A DNA stretch of 64,000 bases, taken from the NCBI GenBank assembly GCA_963744305.1, contig CAVUTF010000043.1, positions 17,379-81,378 on the forward strand, in the 5' to 3' direction. A program made the position numbers and the translations under genes. The DNA comes from FEN-1219 sp963744305 (GTDB taxonomy: Bacteria > Pseudomonadota > Gammaproteobacteria > Steroidobacterales > Rariloculaceae). Positions within the stretch are counted from its first letter, which is position 1; the number at the start of each line of letters is the position of its first letter. The notes under the pieces are model-generated. The model ran no database searches, was not told the origin of the DNA, and was given only the letters and a program-made list of their open reading frames with translations. Positions 1-10,909 of this stretch are shown one piece after another.

Positions 1-1826
1 TTTGCGAACACGCGCTCCACCTCTGGGAACGCCGCGAGCCGCGCGTCGAGCTGCCGCTGCATCGTGATCGCTTGTTGGATGCCGGTGGCGGGGATCCGCA
101 ATGCATGCAGTGCGACGTCGCCTTCATCGAGACTCGGTATGAACTCGCTGCCCATGCGCGACGCGAGCCATGCGCCGACGACCACGACGAGCACCCCTGC
201 GGCTACGGTGCTCACGCGGAAACGCAGGGCGAAGCGCAGCAGCGGCTCATACAACCGATGCGCGCCGCGCATGATGACGTTCTCGCGTTCGGCCACCTTG
301 CCGCGCACGAGCACGGCGACGGCGGCGGGCACGAACGTGAGGCTCAACAGCAGCGCGCCGGTCAACGCAAGGGATACCGTGAACGCCATCGGATGAAACA
401 TTTTTCCTTCTACGCCCGACAGCGCAAAGATCGGCAGGTAGACGACGAGAATGATGAACATGCCGAACATGCTCGGCCGAATTACCTCGGCGGTCGCCGC
501 GCGTACGACCTCTAGGCGCTCCGCCAACGGCAACGCACTGCCGCGCTCGCGCTGGGCTAAGCCGAGCCGGCGCAGGCAGTTCTCGACGATGATCACGGCG
601 CCATCGACGATCAGGCCGAAGTCGAGCGCACCCAGGCTCATCAGATTGCCGCTGATCCGGTTCTCGACCATGCCGGTGACCGTGAGCAGCATCGACAACG
701 GAATGACCAGCGTCGTGACGAGCGCCGCACGCAGGTTGCCGAGCAGGGCGAACAGCACCGCAACGACCAGTAGCGCTCCGCCCAACAGGTTGTTGCGGAC
801 GGTGGCGATCGTCTTGTCGACGAGCGTGGTGCGGTCGTAAACGGCCTCGAGCAGCAGCCCTTCCGGCAGCGACAGATTGATCTCTTCGAGCTTCGCTGCC
901 GCCGCACGCGACACGACCCGGCTGTTCTCGCCCATCAGCATGAACACGGTGCCGAGCACGACCTCTTCGCCGTTCATCGTGGCGGCGCCCGTGCGGAGAT
1001 CTTTCCCGATCGAGACTTCGGCCAAGTCGCCGATCGTGATAGGCGTGCCGTCGCGCGTCGCGATCCGAATCCGGCGCAAATCATCGAGCGTCGCGATCTG
1101 GCCGGGCACGCGCACGAGATACTGGCTGCCGAAGCGCTCGATGTAGCCCGCGCCGACGTTCGAGTTGTTGTGCTCGAGGGCTTCGACCAAGTTGTCGAGC
1201 GTGACGCCGAACGCGAGCATCGAGGCCGGCCGCGGAGCCACCAAGTACTGGCGCTCGTTGCCGCCGATCATGTTGACCTCGGTGATGCCCGGCACGCGCG
1301 CGAGCTGCGGCCGCACGATCCAGTCCATCACGGTGTGCAGATCGGTGGTGTCGTAAGGTTTGCCGTCGGGCTGCGTCGCGCCGTGCCGGACGCTCAAGAT
1401 GAACATGAAGATTTCGCCCAGGCCGGTCGCGATCGGCCCAAGCTCGGGCTCGAGCTCGGGCGGCAGGGTCGCGCGCGCCTCTTGCAGGCGCTCGGTGACG
1501 CGCTGCCGCGCGAAGTAGATGTCGGTGCCGTCCTCGAAGACGACCGTGACCTGCGACAGACCGTAGCGTGAGATCGAGCGCGTGTACGAAAGCCGCGGCA
1601 GGCCCGCCATCGCCGTCTCGACCGCAAAGGTGATGCGCTGCTCGGTCTCGAGCGGGGAGTATCCCGGCGCGGTCGTATTGATTTGCACCTGAACGTTCGT
1701 GATGTCCGGAACGGCGTCGATCGGCAGACGAAAATAGTTGTACACGCCCAATGCGCCGAGGAACGTGACGGTGATCAGCACGAGCCAGCGATTCTTGATG
1801 GATTGTTCGATGATTCGTTCGAGCAT
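1..1826 (-). CDS. czcA: CzcA/CusA-family heavy-metal RND efflux pump (3' end outside window)
   Basis: Inner-membrane proton/metal antiporter of the heavy-metal RND family, the pump of a three-part CzcCBA/CusCBA complex. The frame is uninterrupted from an ATG at 1826 (MLERIIEQSIKNRW) to the window edge, giving the first ~608 of roughly 1040 residues. Family landmarks in order are the first TM segment, the IDAVPDITNVQVQ motif near residue 38, the periplasmic porter domain, and the TM4-TM5 block with DFGLIVDGAVIIVEN, where the Asp residues of the proton relay sit. It is the last gene seen of an operon after czcC and czcB (33-bp gap). Which metal it exports (Zn/Cd/Co or Cu/Ag) cannot be told from this part. 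Confidence 0.9.
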   Translation of the reverse strand, partial: MLERIIEQSIKNRWLVLITVTFLGALGVYNYFRLPIDAVPDITNVQVQINTTAPGYSPLETEQRITFAVETAMAGLPRLSYTRSISRYGLSQVTVVFEDGTDIYFARQRVTERLQEARATLPPELEPELGPIATGLGEIFMFILSVRHGATQPDGKPYDTTDLHTVMDWIVRPQLARVPGITEVNMIGGNERQYLVAPRPASMLAFGVTLDNLVEALEHNNSNVGAGYIERFGSQYLVRVPGQIATLDDLRRIRIATRDGTPITIGDLAEVSIGKDLRTGAATMNGEEVVLGTVFMLMGENSRVVSRAAAAKLEEINLSLPEGLLLEAVYDRTTLVDKTIATVRNNLLGGALLVVAVLFALLGNLRAALVTTLVIPLSMLLTVTGMVENRISGNLMSLGALDFGLIVDGAVIIVENCLRRLGLAQRERGSALPLAERLEVVRAATAEVIRPSMFGMFIILVVYLPIFALSGVEGKMFHPMAFTVSLALTGALLLSLTFVPAAVAVLVRGKVAERENVIMRGAHRLYEPLLRFALRFRVSTVAAGVLVVVVGAWLASRMGSEFIPSLDEGDVALHALRIPATGIQQAITMQRQLDARLAAFPEVERVFA

Positions 1827-1858
1827 GCTTCGTCTCCGGGAAAAGGCGCCGCTCAGGC

Positions 1859-3092
1859 TCAGTGATCGTGGCTTGCGCCGGCCTTCTCGATGTCGGCCTT
1901 GACGAGATAGCTGTTCTCGCTCACGTAGACCGTGCCGGCGGCGAGCCCGCCGAGCACCTCCGCGCGCTCGGCATCGCGCCGGCCGAGGTCGACCATCCGC
2001 ACTTCGTACGTATCGCCGACGCGCGCGAACACGACGTCGAACTCGCGAAAGGTCTGCAGCGCCGACAGCGGCACGACGAGCTCGACTGGATCTTCCGCGA
2101 GCGTCACGACGCCCTCGACAAACTGGCCCGGTGTCCACCGGCCGTCCGCATTGTCGAGGACGACGCGAGCCGTCAGGCTCTGTGAGTTGCGATCGCCGAT
2201 AGGCGAGAGATAGCTCACGGTGCCGTTCGCCGCGGCGCCTCCTTCGGCGCTCAACGCGACGCGTTGGCCGAGGCTCATGAATGAGCGGTCGCGTGGAAAT
2301 ACGCTGAGCTCGGCCCAGACGCTGGAGAAATCCGCAATCACGAAGAGCTGATCGGCGTCGGCTTGCTCGCCGGGCTCCGCATGGCGTTGCGTGATCACGC
2401 CCGCGATCGGCGCCGTGACGGGATAGGCCTGCAGACTTTCGTTCGATTCGATCGTCGCAAGCGGCTCGCCGGCCCGAACGGTGTCGCCGATTTGGCGGCT
2501 GACGCTGCGGATCAGCCCGGGAAAGCGTGCTTTGACTTCGCGGACACGCGCGACGTCCGGGCTTATCACGCCCGTACAGCAGCAGACTTTCCTCGATCAC
2601 GCCGGGTCCGGCGACGGAGGTTTCGATGCCCGCGGCCGCGGCGACGTCGCTCGCGATCGTGGTTCGTCCTTCGTAGGCCTCGTAGTCCCACTGAAATCGG
2701 CGGCCGCCGTAGGTTGCGGTGACGACCACGTCGAACGAGTGGGGCTCATGGACCTGTTGGTCGCCTCGCAGATAGTCGCCGGTCGGCGCGAATCCGATGC
2801 GATTGGTCTCACCGCCGAGCCGCTCGAGCTCCACCGTCAAATCCACTTCGCGTGGATCAAGTGGCTGACCGGCCGCCGCGGCCCAGGCGTGGAATTCGGG
2901 CGGCACGCCGCTTTCGAAGATCGCAAGCTCGATCGTGAAGTCTCCGTCGCGCAGAAGCCGCCCGCCGTTCGGGCCTTCCTCGGCACCTTCCGCCTGCGCT
3001 TGCTCCGGCGACTCGACCAGTTCGGCAGGGTCGCTGTTGCACCCGAATAACCAGAGCGTTTGGATCAGCAAGAGGAAAATGGTGCGATTCAT
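1859..3092 (-). CDS. czcB: Periplasmic adaptor (membrane-fusion) lipoprotein of the RND efflux system; one frameshift
   Basis: Links the inner-membrane pump to the outer-membrane channel in CzcCBA-type exporters. It starts at ATG 3092 with a lipoprotein signal ending in the lipobox LFGC. A CzcB-type N-terminal domain follows (GPNGGRLL near residue 46), then the barrel-sandwich/lipoyl part (VRAGEPLATIESNES) and beta-barrel and membrane-proximal domains, ending in KADIEKAGASHDH. An extra base near 2565-2572 (around CGTGATAAGC on the coding strand) breaks the frame between the N-terminal ~173 residues and the remaining ~230. Both halves align continuously with the family, so I read this as one gene. 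It lies 11 bp downstream of czcC and 32 bp before czcA. Confidence 0.85.
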
Positions 3093-3103
3093 GCTCACTC
3101 CCG

Positions 3104-4373
3104 TCAGTTCGTGACCGACAGAGACTCGCCCGTCAATCGTTCGATCTCGGTGCGATACAGGTGCGCGTTTGCGGCAGCCGTGATCAGTGCGCGCTGCACC
3201 TCGACGAGCTCGCGCTGTGCGTCGACCCACTCGAGATAGCTGTAGCGGCCGCGTTCGAATGCCACTCGCGTCGCTTCGAGTGCAGCTTCCATTTCGGGGA
3301 TCACGCTCGCACGCAAGATGTCGGCTTCCGTGATCGCGTGCCGCAGCTCCTGATAGATCTCGAAAAGCTGCGCCTGCGCGCTGATCCGGTGAGCCGCGAG
3401 CTCGGCGTCGGTCTCCCCGCGCAGCGCTGCGGCTTCGGCGATTCCGCTTTGCGCGCGTTTGTCGGTACCGAGCGGCATGGTGAAGCCGAACACGAGCGCC
3501 TGATCGTCGCTCTGCTGCAGTTGCTTGATGCCGGCGTTCACCACGAAGTTCGCGCGACTTCGCGCCTCGGCCACTCGGATTTCCGCATCGCGCAGCCGGG
3601 CCTCGGAGGCGAATCGCGCGAAGTCCGGATTGTCGTCGATCCTCGCGAGGAGCGTCTCGAACGAATCGGCGGCGGGCAGCCGATACAAGTCGGCGGCGAC
3701 CTCGCCGAACTCAAGCTCGACATCGCCCCACATCGCGGCGAGCTTGCGGCGCGACGACAGAAGCTCGTGCTCGGCATGCTCGCGCTCGATTTGCGCGCGC
3801 GCGAGCGTGACGTTCGCGCGCCGCAGCTCGACCTCCGGCGCGCGCGCCGCAGCAACGCGGGCTCGGGCCGCCGCGGCGGTCTCTTCCGCGAGCTCGGTCG
3901 CCCTCGCGGTCAAGCGCAGCTGCTCCTGGTCCGAGGCGACATGAATGAAGCGGCGCGCGAGCTCCGCCAGCACATCGAGCTGTGCCGCGGCGCGCTCGAC
4001 TTCGATGAGCCTCGCCGGCGGCGTCCGCGGCAGCGACGCGGTAACTGCGCTTATCGCCGAGCTCGATCACCTGTGCGAGCGCGAAGGTTATCTCGGCCGT
4101 ATCGAGGCCGCGCGTGCGTCCGGTGCCGAATGCGTCCTCCACATCCACTCGCAGCTCGCGCGGTGGTCGCAAAGCCGCGGTGTCGTTTCGCGCTTGCTGC
4201 GCGCGCAGCCGGAACGTGAAGTTTGCAAGCGTGGGGTTGCGCTCGAGCGTCTGCTCGACCGCCACGGCAAGCGTCAGCGGGGCGCCGTCAGCCGGCGCCT
4301 GCGCCGCGGCACTGCTTGCTGCGATGATTGCCACGCACACGGCACGGGCCGTGTGCGCAAGAAAGCTCAACAT
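3104..4373 (-). CDS. czcC: TolC-like outer-membrane channel of the RND efflux system (CzcC type); one frameshift
   Basis: Outer-membrane efflux protein that completes the CzcCBA exporter. The ATG at 4373 is preceded by a strong AGGAGGT ribosome site six bases away and opens a Sec signal (MLSFLAHTARAV...SSAAAQA). The mature part shows OEP-family features: LTLAVAVEQTLERNPTL at the start, long Ala/Glu/Arg-rich coiled-coil helices, and FEIYQELRHAI and YSYLEWVDAQREL in the second half. An extra base near 4015-4025 shifts the frame about 118 codons in; translation resumes as RLIEVERAAAQLDVLAEL. First gene of the czcCBA transcript, 100 bp after a His-rich exported protein. Confidence 0.85.
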
Positions 4374-4472
4374 GAGACCTCCTGCCAAGACCAGCGGCGT
4401 GTGCACCGCACACGCGCGCCGAGGCGCCGGCGCTCGCTCAGCGCGGGCGCGGCTTCCTGGAACGATAGAGGC

Positions 4473-4847
4473 TCAGCGCGGTGGCCCGCGCGGAGGAGGG
4501 CGCGAAAAGTAGGGCGGGGGCTTCGGGTCCGGCGCGCGTCCGACCACGGGCGCCGAGGACGTGGTCATCGCGACCACGGGCGTCCAGACCGTCGACGCGA
4601 CGATAGCCGGCAAATCGTATTTCAGCGTTTTCGCAAGTGCCTCGTTAGGCACGTCGAGGTTGAAGTCGTCGTGGCCGTGCGTGTTTCCAAAATGCTCGTG
4701 CAGGTGGTTGCTGCTGTCGACCACGTGGACCGAAGCGGGCGGCTCCTGGCCATCGAGGCACAGATGCACGTGCGCGTGGGCGTTCGTGAGCCCCGCGAAC
4801 AGAACGGCGGAAATCGCGAGAACGGCTGGCCAGCGTTGCCCGAGCAT
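4473..4847 (-). CDS. His-rich small exported protein preceding czcCBA (CzcI-like by position)
   Basis: About 124 residues from ATG 4847: signal peptide (MLGQRWPAVLAISAVLFAG), then a short mature protein with many His residues (HAHVHLCLDG, NHLHEHFGNTHGHDD) and a Pro-rich tail (DPKPPPYFSRPPPRGPPR). It lies directly upstream of czcC, where Cupriavidus-type operons carry CzcI, a small periplasmic His-containing regulator. I see position and composition only, not clear homology to CzcI, so metal buffering or sensing is inferred. No convincing ribosome site precedes Met 4847 and the frame is open into the upstream TPR gene, so the start is uncertain. Confidence 0.5.
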   Translation of the reverse strand: MLGQRWPAVLAISAVLFAGLTNAHAHVHLCLDGQEPPASVHVVDSSNHLHEHFGNTHGHDDFNLDVPNEALAKTLKYDLPAIVASTVWTPVVAMTTSSAPVVGRAPDPKPPPYFSRPPPRGPPR

Positions 4848-6041
4848 CGTGCACCAGAATAGCAAAGGAACCGGCGTCAGAGCCCTTTTTCCTCTGGGGG
4901 TGTGAAATCCATCAGGGGTCAGGCACGGGTCAGGCACCGTGCCTGACCCCCCGCCGATGCGCTCACGCAGGGCGCGAAACCGCGGTTGCTCGAGCACTGG
5001 GTTCGCCGCGACGTTCGCCTTGATGATCATGAGATTGAAAAAGCCTTCGTCGGGCTGTCGGTTCTCGATCTTCGCGACCGCGCGCTCGAGCCAGGCATAC
5101 GCTTGCTGCTCGTCGCCGATCGCCAGATAGCCGAGCGGCCAGGAGCCCGCGCCGACCACGCCCATCGCGGCTTGGCGCTCGAGCTTTGCGAACAGCCGCG
5201 CCGCGTCGTCGCGGCGACCCGCGCGGAAGTACCCGTGCGCAAGGCTCGAGACGGTGGCCGGAGACGCCGCGGCGCCGGATAGCTGCTCCGCGAGGACCAG
5301 CTCCTGGCCGGCGGTTCCCGCTTCGCCGAGCCGGATCAGCGCGAACGCCAGATAGATGTGGCAGATCGTGATTCGGGGATCGAGCACGATGCAATCGCGC
5401 ATCGCTTTGCTCGCACCTTCCGCGTTGCCCGCGTACGCGTGCGCCACACCGAGATCGCGGTGCGGGTTGGCCAGCGTTGGATGCAAAGCCACAGCCCGTT
5501 CCGCGATCGCGACCGCTTCCGCATGCCGACCCGTAAACGAGTTGAACCAGCCGTAGTTGAACATGATGCCGGCGTCGTCCGGCTTGAGCTCGTACGCGCG
5601 GCGATACGCGCTTTCCGCCTGTTGCCATCGCCAGGACTGTCGATGAGCGAGGGCGAGCGCCGAGTACGCGGCGTCGAGACTCGGGTCGAGAGCGATCGCA
5701 CGCTCGGCGTTCTGCACTGCGAGCCTGTCGAGCTCCGCGGCGGCGGCGGGATTGTCGTTGCGGGCGACGGTGCCGGCGATCGCGAGCGCATATTGCTCCG
5801 CTTTCAACGCGTAGGCCGGTGCGAAGTCCCGATCGAGGGCGATCGCCTCGTCGAGCAGCCGGTGCAGAGCGTCACGATCGGGTAGGGCGGCGCGCGCTTC
5901 GAGATATTTCTCCCGGGCCGCCGCCGCACCCTCGCCGGGCGGCGCTTGCGCGCCGGCCCAGGGAGCGAAGAGCACCACGAGCATCGCCGCAATCGCGACG
6001 AAGAATCCAAAGCGGCGGTTGACGCCGCGAGATCGAGCCAT
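4473..6041 (-). CDS. Exported TPR-repeat protein whose frame runs on into a His-rich exported module
   Basis: Begins at ATG 6041 behind GGGGGAG. An N-terminal signal/TM segment (FGFFVAIAAMLVVLFAPWAGAQA) is followed by about six tetratricopeptide-like repeats (AERAIALDPSLDAAYSALALAHR, AYRRAYELKPDDAG and similar), so a periplasmic protein-protein interaction role is likely. After residue ~360 the frame enters a REP-like palindrome (4915-4952) and continues without a stop into a separate signal-peptide-like sequence starting at Met 4847. I think the TPR gene ended near 4920 and lost its stop, through a palindrome insertion or an indel, and that the distal part is an independent gene. The single 522-codon frame is what the sequence shows. 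Confidence 0.7.
   Translation of the reverse strand: MARSRGVNRRFGFFVAIAAMLVVLFAPWAGAQAPPGEGAAAAREKYLEARAALPDRDALHRLLDEAIALDRDFAPAYALKAEQYALAIAGTVARNDNPAAAAELDRLAVQNAERAIALDPSLDAAYSALALAHRQSWRWQQAESAYRRAYELKPDDAGIMFNYGWFNSFTGRHAEAVAIAERAVALHPTLANPHRDLGVAHAYAGNAEGASKAMRDCIVLDPRITICHIYLAFALIRLGEAGTAGQELVLAEQLSGAAASPATVSSLAHGYFRAGRRDDAARLFAKLERQAAMGVVGAGSWPLGYLAIGDEQQAYAWLERAVAKIENRQPDEGFFNLMIIKANVAANPVLEQPRFRALRERIGGGSGTVPDPCLTPDGFHTPRGKRALTPVPLLFWCTMLGQRWPAVLAISAVLFAGLTNAHAHVHLCLDGQEPPASVHVVDSSNHLHEHFGNTHGHDDFNLDVPNEALAKTLKYDLPAIVASTVWTPVVAMTTSSAPVVGRAPDPKPPPYFSRPPPRGPPR
4915..4952 (-). repeat. REP-like palindrome (GGTCAGGCAC/GTGCCTGACC), copy 1
   Basis: Contains GGGTCAGGCAC twice in direct orientation followed by its reverse complement GTGCCTGACCCC. 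This can form a strong hairpin. The same motif recurs at 12314-12348 and 23962-23998. It lies at the junction of the TPR gene and the His-rich module. Confidence 0.85.
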
Positions 6042-6120
6042 GGCTCCCCCTTCGTTCGAGCGCCTACCATAGCGAAACGAAGCGGCGGCTTCGAGCCTAC
6101 TTACGGCGGGCTACACTGTT

Positions 6121-9100
6121 TCAGTGACACCTTAGATCAGTTCGATAAGCCATTGATAGCACAGCGTCTCTGGAATGCCAGCGACGTCGCGCTTGGAGCA
6201 CCGCAGCGAAGGCGAGCAGGACGAGGAGCTCGGCCCCGATGCTGCCGCCACCGCCCCCGCCCGTGCCCTCCTGGGCTTGGATCCGCACCGAGCGCGTCAC
6301 GGGCGCGGCGGCGTTGCCGGACACATCAGTGGCGTTATACGTCACAGTGTACGTGCCGATTACGGCGGTATCGACCGGATTCGTGACGACGATGCGCGAG
6401 CTCACGTCGCCATCCAACGCGTCCCTCGCCGTGGCGCCCGGATCGGTGTACGCGTTGCCGACGATCAAGGTCATCGACGCCTCTCCGCGCAGCGTGATCG
6501 TGGGAGCGGCGGTATCACCGAGGCCGAGGTTTCCGGAGCCATCGTTGTAGAACACGGCGACGCCGCCGGTGCCGACGAGCGCGACGTCGATGCGCTCATC
6601 GGCGCCGAGCCTGCCCGCACGCGGCCGCGCGCGATCCGGCATTGCCGATCTGCGTCCTCGACAACGCAAACGTCCCGCTCGAGACGCCGGTGTTCGCGTA
6701 GATCTGAGCGCCCGCGGCGTTGACTGCGAGCACATCGGCATCGCCGTCGAGATCGAGATCGGCGAGCGATACGCTCGCTGTCGGCGATGCGCCGAGCTCG
6801 TCCGACAGGAAGAAACTGCCGCTCGCCCCGGACGTGTTGAGCAAGACGAGATCGCTCGGCAGCCCGGGCGGGGCAGCCGTGCTGCGGCCGAACACGAGGT
6901 CGGCCTTGCCGTCGTTGTTCAGATCCGCGGCCGCCACGCTCACGGCGGGGCCGGTCGGCAAGCTGCATCTCGAGCGAAAACGCGCCGGCGGTGTTCCGGT
7001 ACACGACGGCGTTGCCGTCGCCGTTCGCGACGACGAGCTCGGGAAGCGCATCGCCGAACAGATCGACGACGACGACGCCGCGGCTGTCGTCGTTGCCGCC
7101 GATCGGCGCCGCGGCGCGGAAGCCTGCGGCGCCCTGATTCATGTACACGCGCTCCGGCCCAGCGTTCGCGAACGCGAGATCCGGCAACAGGTCGCCGTTG
7201 ATGTCGGCGATCGCGACGCCGCGGCTGTCGGTAAGAGAGTCGTCGAGAGCGCGCAGCCGTGAACGTGCCGCTGCCGCCGTTCAAGAACACTTGATTGCGG
7301 TTCGCCGGCGCCCGTCGCGACAACGGCGTCGAGGTCCTGGTCCTGATCGAGGTCTGCCGAGCGCGACGCCGTTGCCGGCGTCGCCGCCGAGCGCCTGCGG
7401 CGCACCGAGCGCGCGCTTGTTCGCGTTGAGCGGATCGACGACGTTCAAGAGCACGACTGTTCCTTGGCCTCCGCCGGTGGCGATCACGAGATCGGCGAAC
7501 CCGTCGCCGTTCGAGATCGCCTGCGGCGACCGCACGGCCGTCGATGCCGGTGATGCTCTGCACCGGCTGCGCGCTGACCGATTGCGCGATGCTCAGCGAG
7601 CCGCTGGCGGTGTCATTGCGCGTCGTCTCATCGATCGGGGTGGGCCCTGCGACTGCGACGGTTGCCGTGGCGAAGACGTCGCCCGCAACGGTGCCGCTGC
7701 CGCCCAGCGTGACCGGCAGTGCTCGCGCCGCCCGCGAGCGGACCCAAACTGCACGAGAGCTGCGTGCGTGTTCCCGGACGGGCGTCAACGAGCACGCCGG
7801 GGTCGACGGGCTGCTGAAGGTGAACGGCACTTCGCCCGTGAACGTCCCCGTCAGCGAGAAGCTCGGAACCTCGACTTGCGAGTTGTTCGTCACCGTCAGA
7901 GTCCAGGTCGCAGGCGCGTTCACCGCGACGGGATTGGGCGCCGCGGCCACGGCGACGCGAGGTCGGTTCGCCCAGCACGCAGAACGGTGAGGTGGAACTT
8001 GCCCGATGCGCGCATTGGGCCCGTCGCTGACCGTAAGCTCGATCGTGAAATCGCCGATGCCTGTGAGCAGCGGCGTTCCGGCCAACAGGCCCGCCGACGC
8101 CGAGCGAGAGCCCCGCCGGCAATGGGCTCGTCGTCGTGAAGCGCAGGAGGGCCGGCGGCGTATCGGCGTCGGTCACGAACTGCGCGAGGTTCAAGGAGAG
8201 CGGCGTGTGCTCGGTCGCCGGTTTGATCCGGTATCGGTGCAATGACGGGCGCGTCGTCGACGCCGCGCACGGTCACCTGGAACGCGTGCTGCACGGGCGG
8301 TGCTAGGCCGTCGGACACGGTCATCGACGACGTTGTGCACGCCGATCTGGAGTTCGGTCGGGCGTGCCTGCAATGGTCGCGGGCGGCGTGAACACGAGCC
8401 ACGGCGGCAACGTCGGCGCCGCGATCGTCAGCGGATCACCATCGGGATCCACCGCGATCAATGTGTAGCTGATACGTGACGTCCTCGTCCACGCTCGTTG
8501 GCGGCACGCTCGTGATGAACGGCGGATCGTTCACGTTCGCGACGACGATTTGGAACGATTGCGACACCGGCGGCGCGGTGCCGTCCGATACCGTGATCAC
8601 GACATTGTGCGTGCCGACGTTCGCTTGGCCGGCGTGCCGGCGAGCGTCGCGCCGGTGCAGGGTGAGCCACGAGGGACGCGTCGGCGCCGCGAACGTCAGT
8701 CGTGCTGCCCGCATCTGGATCGGTAGCGGTCGCGGTGTAGCTGTACGAGCACGCCTTGAGTCGCCGTCGTCGGCGGCGTGCTCGTGAAGATCGGCGGATC
8801 GTTCGCTCGGCGTCACGGTGATCGTCGCCGTGGCAGGCGTGCTCGTCTGGCCCGCCGGCGGTCGCTGTATAGGTGAACGAATCCGTGCCGCTGAAGTTGG
8901 CGTTCGGCGTGTACGTGAACGAGCCGACGGCGTTCAGAGTCAACGTCCCGCTCGTGACATTCGTCGCGAGCGCAGCCGTCAGCGAGCCGCGGGCGCGTCC
9001 GGGTCGGTGTCGTTGGCGAGCACGCCGTTCGCGCGCGTTGACCGACAACGCGGTGTCTTCCGCCGTCGTGTAGCCGTCGTTCGTCGCGGTGACCGGATCG

Positions 9101-10909
9101 TCGACCGCAGTGACGGTGAGCGTTACGGTGGCTGGTGCGCTCGTCACGGTGCCGTCGTTGGCGCGGTAGGTGAACGAGACGTTGCCGTTGAAGTTCGCGG
9201 CCGGGGTGTAAGTGAATCCGCCGTTCGCGCTGAGGCTCAAGGTGCCGCTGGCGACGTTCGTCTCGAGCACCGCCGTCAATGCGCCGCCGTCCGGATCGGT
9301 GTCATTTGCGAGGACGCCGGGTGCTGCGATGTTGAGCGGCGTGTCTTCGACCGTCGTATGGCTGTCGTTCGCGGCCGTTGGCGGGTCGTTGCCGGCCGTG
9401 ACGGTGATCGTCACGGTCGCCGGCGCGCTTGTCGTGGTGCCGTCGTTGGCGCGGTAGGTGAACGAGACGTTGCCGTTGAAGTCTGCCACCGGGGTGTAGG
9501 TGAACCAGCCGTTCGCGTTCAGGCTCAAGGTTCCGCCCGTGACGTTCGTCTCGAGCACCGCAGTCAATGTTCCGTCCGGATCGGGGATCGTTCGCGAGGA
9601 CGCCGGGTGCAGCAATACTGAGCGGCGTGTCTTCAGCCGTCGTATAGCTGTCGTTCGCGGCGGCCGGTGAGATCGTTGACCGCGGTAACGGTGATCGTCA
9701 CGGTCGCTGGCGCGCTCGTCGTGGTGCCGTCGCTCGCGCGGTAGGTGAACGAGACGTTGCCGTTGAAGTTTGCCGCCGGGGTGTAGGTGAATCCGCCGTT
9801 TGCGCTGAGGCTCAAGGTGCCGCTGGTAACGTTCGTGTCGAGCACGGCCGTCAGTGCGCTGCCGTCCGGATCCGTATCATTTGCGAGGACGCCGGGTGCT
9901 GCGACGTTGAGCGGCGTGTCTTCGACCGTCGTGTGGCTGTCGTTCGCGGCCGTTGGTGGATCGTTGCCGGCCGTGACTGTGATGGTCACGGTGGCGGGCG
10001 CGCTTGTCGTGGTGCCGTCGCTGGCGCGGTAAGTGAACGAGACGTTGCCGTTGAAGTCTGCCACCGGTGTGTAGGTGAACGAGCCGTTTGCGTTCAGGCT
10101 CAGCGATCCGCCGGTGACGTTCGTCTCGAGCACGGCGGTCAAGTGCTGCCGTCCGGATCGGGGTGATCGTTCGCGAGGACGCCGGGTGCGGCAATACTGA
10201 GCGGCGTGTCTTCAGCCGTCGTTAGCTGTCGTTCGCGGCTGTCGGGAGATCGTTGACCGCGGTGACCGTGATCGTCACGGTCGCTGGCGCGCTCGTCGTG
10301 GTGCCGTCGCTCGCGCGGTAGGTGAACGAGACGTTGCCACTGAAGTTCGCGACCGGGGTGTAGGTGAATCCGCCGTTTGCGTTCAGGCTCAACGTTCCGC
10401 CCGTGACGTTCGTCTCGAGCACTGCGGTCAACGTGTTGCCGTCCGGATCGGGGGGGTCATTCGCGAGGACGCCGGGTGCGGCAATACTGAGCGGCGTGTC
10501 TTCAGCGGTCGTATAGCTGTCGTTCGCGGCTGTCGGGACATCGTTGCCCGCGGTGACCGTGATCGTCACGGTCGCCGGCGCGCTCGTCGTGGTGCCGTCG
10601 CTCGCGCGGTAGGTGAACGAGACGTTGCCGTTGAAGTTGGCCGCCGGGGTGTAGGTGAATCCGCCGTTTGCGCTGAGGCTCAAGGTGCCGCTGGCGGCGT
10701 TTGTCTCGAGCACGGCCGTCAAAGAGGCGCTGTCGGGATCAATGTCGTTCGCGAGCACGCCGGGCGCCGCGACGTTGAGTGGCGTGTCTTCGGCGGTTGA
10801 GATAGCTGTCGTTGACGGCGACCGGTGGCACCTGGGCGAATGCGCCTTGCGCACAAACCAACGCAAAAGCCGCGCCGAGCAGCCGGAGTAATCCGCCGAT
10901 TTGATGCAT
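6121..10909 (-). CDS. Giant surface/secreted protein: Ig-like repeats, FG-GAP repeats, DUF5011-like domain, GlyGly-CTERM-like tail; many frameshifts
   Basis: Reconstructed from fragments in all three minus frames. From ATG 10909: a signal peptide (MHQIGGLLRLLG...GAFAQ), then about seven ~97-residue Ig/cadherin-like units (AEDTPLNVAAPGVLANDTDPD ... GGFTYTPAANFNGNVSFTYRASDGTTTSAPATV), then cadherin/He-PIG-like repeats to ~8000, a DUF11-like stretch, and FG-GAP/VCBS-type repeats (LADLDLDGDADVLAVN) at ~7500-6550. A DUF5011-like domain follows (DPGATARDALDGDVSSRI), and the C-terminus has a Gly6 stretch, a hydrophobic helix and RRR, as in GlyGly-CTERM proteins handled by rhombosortase. About 1590 residues if intact, probably an adhesin or matrix protein. 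At least 20 single-base shifts interrupt it; I treat these as indels in the sequence but cannot exclude a pseudogene. Confidence 0.7.
9090..10830 (-). repeat. Six tandem ~290-bp coding repeats
   Basis: Tandem units of about 288-291 bp begin near 10830, 10540, 10250, 9960, 9670 and 9380. Each encodes one ~97-aa Ig-like domain and the units are nearly identical at DNA level: the blocks around GACGCCGGGTGC...GAGCGGCGTGTCTTC recur at ~9310, 9600, 9890, 10180, 10470 and 10757. A seventh, diverged unit continues to ~8800. The high identity points to recent expansion or gene conversion and is a likely site of assembly error. Confidence 0.85.

Noticed and set aside
3161..4219. Long plus-strand frame of 352 codons opposite czcC
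   Set aside because: Its composition (long Arg/Ala runs) is that of a shadow of the GC-rich minus-strand gene and it has no ribosome site or family match.
9090..10830. CRISPR-like tandem array
   Set aside because: Units are ~290 bp, without unique spacers, and encode a continuous Ig-like domain; no cas genes nearby.
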